From assembly GCA_003249625.1 (NCBI GenBank), contig QKII01000031.1, forward strand, positions 1-11,045: a stretch of 11,045 bases of DNA, in the 5' to 3' direction. The notes beneath the pieces are model-generated. The model ran no database searches. It saw only the letters and a list, made by a program, of their open reading frames with translations, and was not told the DNA's origin. The translations under genes were made by a program, and so were the position numbers. This document shows, piece by piece, positions 6,036 to 11,045 of the stretch (position 1 is the first letter of the stretch; every line of letters begins with the position of its first letter). The DNA is from Propionivibrio sp. (GTDB lineage Bacteria; Pseudomonadota; Gammaproteobacteria; Burkholderiales; Rhodocyclaceae).

Positions 6036-7007
6036 TCAGGGATTGGCGCACACCCTCAGGCGGCCCGCACGCGCGTCATCACGATCACCGCACGGTGACG
6101 TGGCGCCGGATACGGGGTGCGGAACACCCTCGTCGTCCATGTGAACGACCACGGTATCCCAAGTCCGCAAACCGTGGCGATCGATCGTCAGACGAAGCAC
6201 CCAGCCGTGTTGTGCCGCGGGAAAATCAAAGCCATCGAAGACAAAATTACCGAGGCTGTAAACGATCAGACGGCCTCGGTAATACTCGGCCCCCTGCGTC
6301 ACGTGCGGGTGTCCTCCGACAACCAGATCGGCCCCCGCATCAATCAGGCGACGCGCGAAAACACGTTGCCGCTCGCACGGCTCGGTTTCGCGCTCCCACC
6401 CCCAGTGCATGAACGGAATCACGATGTCGGCACCCGCCGCACGAGCCGCCCGGATGTCGTCGATAACGTAATCGTCCTCGCTCCAGGCGATGCCGGCCGT
6501 TTGAGGCCCGGCTTCGAACGAGCGCGGCTTGAATTCGTTGTAGCCCAGCACGGCGATGCGCAGACCGTTCTTTTCGATCCAGAGCGGCGTATGCGCTTCT
6601 GCCAGATCGCGGCCGCCGCCGAAATGGCGGACGCCCACCCGGTCCAGATGTCCGAGCGTTTCCAGAAACGCCGATTTCCCGTAATCACCGGAATGGTTGT
6701 TGGCCACCGAAACGGCGTCGAAATATCCGGACAGTACTGACGCCACGGCAGGTTTGGCACGAAAGACGACGATCTTGTTCTCCAATGCCTTGCCGCCGTC
6801 TGCGATGGGCGTTTCGAGGTTGCCGATTCGGTAATCTGCATCGTCCAGTAAGCTGGCTAACGGTGCGAAAGGATCGCGCGCTGAGGCCACAACGCGCCCC
6901 GGTCCGTCGTCAAGCATGATGTCGCCAGCGAACAGCAGCCGAATCGACTCGGCGTGGCCCTGCGCACAAAAGGCAAGGAACAAGAACAGGCCGATGAGGC
7001 GGTTCAC
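6036..7007 (-). CDS. Secreted CapA-family protein (PGA_cap, metallophosphatase-like fold)
   Basis: The 323-residue protein carries the CapA/PgsA-type motifs in order: LLFAGDIMLDD (GD at 28-29), GNLETPI (62-68), VANNHSGDYG (101-110), MHWGWE (200-205), GGHPHV (231-236) and YSLGNFVFD. The Asp, Asn and His residues resemble a calcineurin-like metallo-phosphoesterase site. In Bacillus, CapA relatives take part in poly-gamma-glutamate capsule assembly, but most bacterial members are uncharacterised and no capB/capC partner is here. I chose the GTG at 7007: it has GGGAGG 4 nt upstream, overlaps the preceding stop by 4 nt (GTGA), and gives a clean signal peptide MNRLIGLFLFLAFCAQGHA with cleavage before ESIR. 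The GTG at 7037 would add ten residues ahead of the signal peptide. Periplasmic location inferred. Confidence 0.9.
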   Translation of the reverse strand: MNRLIGLFLFLAFCAQGHAESIRLLFAGDIMLDDGPGRVVASARDPFAPLASLLDDADYRIGNLETPIADGGKALENKIVVFRAKPAVASVLSGYFDAVSVANNHSGDYGKSAFLETLGHLDRVGVRHFGGGRDLAEAHTPLWIEKNGLRIAVLGYNEFKPRSFEAGPQTAGIAWSEDDYVIDDIRAARAAGADIVIPFMHWGWERETEPCERQRVFARRLIDAGADLVVGGHPHVTQGAEYYRGRLIVYSLGNFVFDGFDFPAAQHGWVLRLTIDRHGLRTWDTVVVHMDDEGVPHPVSGATSPCGDRDDARAGRLRVCANP

Positions 7008-7426
7008 AACGCCTCCCTGCCAGATCGCCACTCGCACCAGTACTGCAGTTCGCCGTCGCGCACAGGTTCATAAACGTGTTGCAGGCCTGAAAATCCGAAT
7101 CGAGAATTCGTTGATCGACCAAGCGGGTACGGATGTGTCGCCTGATGGATAAGCACGGGTCCATCATCCCGGTCTGCGTACGTGTAGATCTTGATTGCTG
7201 CCAGATCGGCGGGCCGATTACGGAACACGACGCGAAAGCGGAAGTACGACCCCACTGCGATGGAGTCGACCGAATAACCTGAACGGACAGGTTCGGCGCG
7301 TAGCGACTTCGTTTCACCGCCATAGGTGTAATGGCACACAATCGACTCACCGGCAAAGCACGCGCCAGCGAACGCGAAACCGGCAAGAAGCAGGGAACGG
7401 ATCAAGCGCCACACTCCAGCATGCAT
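7004..7426 (-). CDS. Secreted protein of unknown function
   Basis: I do not recognise a characterised family. The 140-residue product has a typical signal peptide: basic start, hydrophobic LIRSLLLAGFAFAGA, likely cleavage after ACFA at residue 25. The mature chain has exactly two cysteines, Cys31 near its start (IVCHYTYGG) and Cys131 near its end (LQYWCEW), well placed for a disulfide closing a compact domain. It is rich in alternating hydrophobic and aromatic residues (YFRFRVVF, IKIYTYAD), suggesting a beta-rich fold. The ATG at 7426 overlaps the end of thiE by 25 nt; a GTG at 7414 is an alternative. The stop overlaps the capA-family GTG by 4 nt, so the two envelope proteins are probably co-translated and may work together; that is inference. 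Confidence 0.8.
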   Translation of the reverse strand: MHAGVWRLIRSLLLAGFAFAGACFAGESIVCHYTYGGETKSLRAEPVRSGYSVDSIAVGSYFRFRVVFRNRPADLAAIKIYTYADRDDGPVLIHQATHPYPLGRSTNSRFGFSGLQHVYEPVRDGELQYWCEWRSGREAL

Positions 7427-8052
7427 TGTCGAATCATCCGGGAAAGCAACGCCGTCGCCCTTGCCGGATCACTCTGCCCACAAATCGCCGACACCACCGC
7501 CACGCCCTGTGCTCCAGCAGCAAAAAGTGGTGCAAGATTGCCAGAATTGATGCCGCCGATGGCAACAACGGGCAACTCAGCCGCATCCACCAGCTGACCA
7601 AATTCGGCCACGCCCGTCGCCGCTGCGGCATCCAGCTTGGTACCGGTGGGGTACACCGGACCGACGCCAAGGTAATCGACATCAGCGGGCACGTCCGCCA
7701 GTTCGGCGGCGTTCGACACGGACAGGCCAAGGATTTTATTCGGCCCGATCAGGCGACGCGTCTCAGCCACGGCCAGATCGTCCTGGCCGACATGCACGCC
7801 GTCGGCATCGACCGCCAACGCAATATCGACGTGGTCGTTGATGATCAGCGGCACGCTGAACGGGGCCAGCACCGCCTTGAGTTCGAACGCCGTTTCCAGC
7901 CACTGCCGTTTTTTCCAGTCGGGCGCACGCAACTGCACCACCGTCGCCCCGTTTTCCGCGGCAATCCCGGCCGTACGCACCATCCCCGCCGGACCGCCAC
8001 AGAGGTCTGGATCGAGCACCAGATAAAGGGAAAGGTCAATCGGGTTCAGCAT
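7402..8052 (-). CDS. thiE: Thiamine-phosphate synthase
   Basis: This 216-residue TIM-barrel enzyme joins HMP pyrophosphate and thiazole phosphate to make thiamine monophosphate. Motifs seen: VVQLR (38-42), LIINDHVDIALAVDADGVHV (69-88) with Asn72-Asp73, GQDDL (89-93), GLSVSN, DYLGVGPVYPTGTK, and the phosphate-binding AIGGI and GVAVVSAI near the C-terminus. An oddity: the usual QLR(D/E)K pyrophosphate/pyrimidine contact reads QLRAP, so the lysine is missing at its normal place; Lys47 or Lys48 a few residues on might substitute. The ATG at 8052 overlaps the thiM stop by 7 nt, fitting a coupled thiM-thiE salvage pair. Cytoplasmic. Confidence 0.95.
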   Translation of the reverse strand: MLNPIDLSLYLVLDPDLCGGPAGMVRTAGIAAENGATVVQLRAPDWKKRQWLETAFELKAVLAPFSVPLIINDHVDIALAVDADGVHVGQDDLAVAETRRLIGPNKILGLSVSNAAELADVPADVDYLGVGPVYPTGTKLDAAAATGVAEFGQLVDAAELPVVAIGGINSGNLAPLFAAGAQGVAVVSAICGQSDPARATALLSRMIRQCMLECGA

Positions 8053-8846
8053 GCCGTCTGCTCACGAATTCGCTCCGGCGTAAGCAGATACAGCCCGTCA
8101 AGAAACTCAACCTTGAACGATCCCGGCCCGCGACTGGCGGCTACGGCGCGCTCGCCGCACAGGCCGGCCACCGCACAGGCGGCGGCCACGGCGTCGAGGC
8201 GATTCGACGCCTGCGCGGTGAAGGCCGCAACCAGCGCGGATAGTGCGCAACCTGTACCCACCACCCGGGTCATCAGCGGATCACCCCACGGCGTCGCCCA
8301 GGTTCTCGCACCGTCGGTGATGAAATCGGTTTCTCCCGTCACGGCCACGACAGCACCGGTCGCCCGGGCCAATTCTTCCGCTGCACCAATTGCCGCTGCA
8401 GACCCAGTCGTCGTGTCAACCCCGCGACCTGCGCCCGAAAATCCGGCAAGCGCGAGAATTTCCGAGGCATTGCCGCGAATCGCCGCCGGCCTGCATTCCA
8501 GAAACTCGCGACATGCCTGCGTCCGGTAATCCAGCACGCCGGCCGCGACAGGATCAAGTGTCCAGGGCACGCCAGCCCGGTTAGCCGCGGCGACGGCCTG
8601 TTTCATCGATTCCAGCCTCGCCGGATAAAGCGTCCCGACATTGACAAGCAACGCCCCGGAAATTGCGGCAAACGACGCCACTTCCTCCTCGGCGACGATC
8701 ATTGCCGGCGACGCCCCGGCCGCCAGCAAGACGTTCGCGGTAATTTCCTGCACGACCTCGTTGGTCAGCAGATGAACAAGCGGATTTACGGAACGAAAGC
8801 GTGCCAGTTCATTGGCGATGACATCAACGGGAAGAACATTGGGCAT
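8046..8846 (-). CDS. thiM: Hydroxyethylthiazole kinase
   Basis: This 266-residue ribokinase-like enzyme phosphorylates 4-methyl-5-hydroxyethylthiazole, the salvage entry to the thiazole half of thiamine. Motifs: NPLVHLLTNEVV (21-32), ITANVLLAAGASPAM (35-49), LDPVAAG (97-103), RGNASEI (124-130), VTGETDFITDG (169-179) and the catalytic-loop GTGCALSA with Cys200. I chose the ATG at 8846. A GTG at 8921 is in frame, but the extra 25 residues are unlike the family, and their codons run through a hairpin that looks like the terminator of the upstream gene. No good ribosome binding site precedes 8846, so the start is less certain than the identity. It overlaps thiE by 7 nt. The stretch upstream shows no TPP riboswitch. 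Confidence 0.93.
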   Translation of the reverse strand: MPNVLPVDVIANELARFRSVNPLVHLLTNEVVQEITANVLLAAGASPAMIVAEEEVASFAAISGALLVNVGTLYPARLESMKQAVAAANRAGVPWTLDPVAAGVLDYRTQACREFLECRPAAIRGNASEILALAGFSGAGRGVDTTTGSAAAIGAAEELARATGAVVAVTGETDFITDGARTWATPWGDPLMTRVVGTGCALSALVAAFTAQASNRLDAVAAACAVAGLCGERAVAASRGPGSFKVEFLDGLYLLTPERIREQTAC

Positions 8847-8882
8847 GATGGGCGACGACAGTATCGGAATGCAGAAATGAAT

Positions 8883-8910
8883 GCGTCGCTGCAGTATCCC
8901 ACAGCGACGC
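8883..8910 (-). terminator. Probable terminator of the uraA/solute-binding-protein pair
   Basis: In the minus-strand RNA, GCGTCGCTG (8910-8902) pairs perfectly with CAGCGACGC (8891-8883) around a 10-nt loop, followed by the T-rich ATTCATTTC. It lies 38 nt after the solute-binding-protein stop and 36 nt before the chosen thiM ATG. The U-tract is interrupted, so efficiency is uncertain; it could equally be a structured leader of thiM. Confidence 0.6.
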
Positions 8911-8948
8911 GATCTCTTCACGAATGGGCAATCGCCCCGGTCAGAAGA

Positions 8949-9764
8949 TTATTTCTTCAGAATGTCCTTGCCAAACCATTTGGTCGAAATGGTCGCCGCT
9001 GAACCGTCGGCCTTCATGTCGTCAAGTGCCTTGTCGATCCTGGCCATAAGGGCGGTATCGTCCTTGCGCACGCCGACGCCAAAATCCTCGGTGCCGAAAT
9101 TCTCTTCCAGCACGCGGTACTCGCCCGGCTTCTTGGCAACATAGTAGCGACCAACAATTTCATCGACAACGATCGCATCGAGGCGGCCAGCTGAAAGATC
9201 CATCAGGGCGGTCACGTTGTCGGAGAACTTCTTCAGTTCCTTCAGCCCCTTCGCCGTTTCGGCTTCCTTGTTCACCGCATCGACGGCGCTGCTGCCGTCC
9301 TGCACACCAACGACCTTGTCCTTCAGTTCGGCCTTGGTGTTTATCGCCGATTTCTCTGGCACCACGATAATCTGGCGGTTCTCCAGATACGGTTTGGTGA
9401 ACAGGATGTTGGCCTTGCGTTCCTCGGTAATCGTCAGACCGTTCCACAGCACGTCGATGCGCTTGCCGTTGAGTTCGGCCTCCTTGGCGCTCCAGTCGAT
9501 CGGCTTGAAAGTCACCTCGACACCAAGCCGCTTGCCGGCCTCTTTAGCCAGATCAATGTCAAAGCCGACAATATCGTTTTTCTCGTCGCGGAAGCCCATG
9601 GGCGGGAAGTGGTCATCGAGACCAATCACGATGGCAGCGGGGGCTGCCGGAGCGGGCGCGGGAGCCGGCGCTGCGGCCGCTGCCGGCTCTTCCTTCTTGC
9701 CGCAGGCGATAAGGAACGTCGAGGCCACGAGGGCGGCCAGCAGGAGCGAAACACGTTTTTTCAT
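8949..9764 (-). CDS. Amino-acid-type ABC transporter solute-binding lipoprotein
   Basis: This 271-residue family 3 solute-binding protein has a lipoprotein signal peptide with lipobox LIAC; the lipidated Cys is residue 21. An Ala/Pro-rich, low-complexity linker (residues 27-44, DNA 9633-9686) follows. The two-lobed binding domain starts IVIGLDDHFPPMGFRDE and contains GFDIDLAKEAGKRLG, the first-lobe LWNGLTITEERK and the hinge-region KVVGVQDGSSAVDA. The ligand is probably a polar amino acid, but it cannot be told from sequence. I chose the ATG at 9764, which has GGA 8 nt upstream; the ATG at 9773 sits directly on that element. No permease or ATPase gene accompanies it in the window, so it is an orphan receptor here. 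It follows uraA by 32 nt, so they are probably co-transcribed. Confidence 0.92.
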   Translation of the reverse strand: MKKRVSLLLAALVASTFLIACGKKEEPAAAAAPAPAPAPAAPAAIVIGLDDHFPPMGFRDEKNDIVGFDIDLAKEAGKRLGVEVTFKPIDWSAKEAELNGKRIDVLWNGLTITEERKANILFTKPYLENRQIIVVPEKSAINTKAELKDKVVGVQDGSSAVDAVNKEAETAKGLKELKKFSDNVTALMDLSAGRLDAIVVDEIVGRYYVAKKPGEYRVLEENFGTEDFGVGVRKDDTALMARIDKALDDMKADGSAATISTKWFGKDILKK

Positions 9765-9796
9765 TTTATTCATCCAGTTAATTGAGCCGGGGGAAA

Positions 9797-11045
9797 TCAA
9801 ACCTTTTCCGCCGCTGGCTCTCGCGGCAGCAGGAGGTTGAGCAGTACAGCGAGCACGCCGCACAGGCTTATGCCCTGCAGCGAGAAACTGCCGATAGTCA
9901 CACCAAGACCGCCGATGCCGGTCACCAGCGTCACCGAGACGATGCACAGATTGCGTGCGCTGGCGAGATCGACGCGACCGTCCATGATCGTCTTAAGGCC
10001 GATGCCGGCGATCGATCCGAACAGGAGCATCATGATCCCTCCCATGACCGGCATCGGGATTGTCTGCAGGAAGGCGCCAAACTTGCCGACGAAAGCCATA
10101 AGGATGGCGAACACTGCCGCCCAGGTCATCACCACCGGATTGAAGTTCTTGGTCAGCATCACCGCGCCTGTCACTTCGCCATAAGTCGTCACCGGGGGAC
10201 CGCCGAACAGACCGGCAATGTTCACTGCAAGGCCATCGCCCAACAGCGTGCGATGCAGACCAGGCGATTCAGTGAAGTCCTTGCCAGTCACCGAACCGAT
10301 CGCCAGTATGCCGCCAACGTGCTCGACGATCGGCGCAATCGCCACAGGAATCATGAACAGGATCGCCGCCAGGTTGAACTCCGGCTTGCCGAACTGAGGC
10401 ACCGCCAGCCAGGCAGCCTGCGTCACTTTCGAAAAATCGACGACGCCGATCACCATCGAGTAGGCATAGCCCACCGCCACACCGACGAGGATCGGCACCA
10501 GTTTCAGGAGGCGGCGCGCGCGAATCGCGGTAAGCATCGTCGCCAGCAGCGAGATCGCTGCCACCGACAGCGCCGTGCCGTAGGGCATGATCTGCTGGTC
10601 GCCGGCCTTGCCGGTCGCCATGTTGACCGCTACCTGCGCGAGGCCGAGGCCGATCACCATCACCACCGGGCCGATCACGACCGGCGGCAGCAGACGATGG
10701 ATGAAACCGACCCCGCGCCATTTGACGAGGCCCGCGGCAACGTAATAGAAAAAGCTCGCCGAGGCCAGCGCACCGAAGGTCGCTGGCATGCCCCACGTCT
10801 GTACCGAATAGATCACCGGGGCGATGAAGGCGAAGCTGGAACCGAGGTAGATCGGCACCTCGCGCCGGGTACAGACCTGAAAGACCAGCGTGCCGATGCC
10901 AGCACCGAGCAACGCGAGGCTGGGGTTGAGGCCGGTAAGCAACGGCACCAGCACGGTGGCCCCGAAGGCGACGAAGAGAATCTGCGCGCCCGCCAGGGCG
11001 GTACGCCAAGTTGGGTCTTTGGCCGGAGTCACTGCCACGGTGGTT
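9797..11045 (-). CDS. uraA: Uracil permease-type NCS2 transporter (start at or beyond the edge)
   Basis: This polytopic inner-membrane nucleobase:proton symporter covers at least 413 residues in the window. It matches UraA rather than xanthine/urate NCS2 members. Numbering from the GTG at 11038, the substrate and proton glutamates are Glu239 in PIVEHVGG and Glu288 in TTYGEVTG, matching Glu241 and Glu290 of E. coli UraA. The first membrane segment has ILFVAFGATVLVP and the short strand SSFAFIAPV (67-75) is present. The frame stays open to the window edge, so the true start may be the GTG at 11038 or 11032 or an ATG outside; no ribosome binding site can be checked. Uracil is the expected substrate, but a related pyrimidine is possible. 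Followed by the solute-binding lipoprotein gene. Confidence 0.92.
   Translation of the reverse strand, partial: TTVAVTPAKDPTWRTALAGAQILFVAFGATVLVPLLTGLNPSLALLGAGIGTLVFQVCTRREVPIYLGSSFAFIAPVIYSVQTWGMPATFGALASASFFYYVAAGLVKWRGVGFIHRLLPPVVIGPVVMVIGLGLAQVAVNMATGKAGDQQIMPYGTALSVAAISLLATMLTAIRARRLLKLVPILVGVAVGYAYSMVIGVVDFSKVTQAAWLAVPQFGKPEFNLAAILFMIPVAIAPIVEHVGGILAIGSVTGKDFTESPGLHRTLLGDGLAVNIAGLFGGPPVTTYGEVTGAVMLTKNFNPVVMTWAAVFAILMAFVGKFGAFLQTIPMPVMGGIMMLLFGSIAGIGLKTIMDGRVDLASARNLCIVSVTLVTGIGGLGVTIGSFSLQGISLCGVLAVLLNLLLPREPAAEKV

Noticed and set aside
7195..8529. A 444-codon plus-strand open frame antisense to thiE and thiM
   Set aside because: It is a shadow of two well-identified genes with no domain of its own.
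8847..8921. N-terminal extension of ThiM from the in-frame GTG at 8921
   Set aside because: The extension is unlike the family N-terminus and its codons cover a perfect hairpin that fits a terminator; the family start matches the ATG at 8846.
9774..9947. N-terminal extension of the solute-binding protein from 9947
   Set aside because: It overlaps the end of uraA, is rich in Arg, and would bury the lipoprotein signal peptide in the interior of the chain.

Overview
The window is 11 kb of GC-rich chromosome that looks like ordinary housekeeping and accessory-metabolism DNA from a betaproteobacterium, most likely a Rhodocyclales-type organism (Dechloromonas/Azonexus-like). That placement is an inference from protein flavour and gene mix: class I Fe-S fumarase, heme-type bacterioferritin, PP_4765-type flavoprotein and DUF454. 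I see no mobile element, CRISPR array, tRNA or rRNA.

Layout. The left edge (1-93, minus) is the N-terminus of a YcbL/GloB-like metallo-beta-lactamase-fold hydrolase. Positions 94-720 hold no confidently recognised protein; the best-supported item is a 22-residue Lys/Cys-rich micro-ORF with a good ribosome binding site. A DUF454 (YbaN-like) membrane protein at 721-1164 is the only plus-strand gene. It converges on bacterioferritin (bfr). From bfr to the right edge every gene is on the minus strand.

Read in the direction of transcription (right to left), the minus-strand genes form four blocks. (a) A uracil-type NCS2 permease (uraA, start at or beyond the edge) is followed 32 nt later by an orphan amino-acid-type solute-binding lipoprotein; the pair is closed by a hairpin at 8883-8910. 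(b) thiM, thiE, a small secreted protein of unknown function and a secreted CapA-family protein are joined by overlapping stops and starts, so they look like one operon linking thiamine salvage to two envelope or periplasmic proteins. (c) Class I fumarase (fumA) has a leader with three mutually complementary arms and is closed by a terminator hairpin at 4232-4253. (d) ridA, murI and a PP_4765-type flavoprotein are packed with 0 to -4 nt spacing. bfr stands alone after them.

No clear new multi-gene system was found. The items most worth a second look are the alternating-hairpin leader of fumA, the Lys/Cys-rich micro-ORF, the uncharacterised secreted protein wedged between thiE and capA, and the fumA-ridA junction, where a terminator sits only 24 nt before the ridA start.
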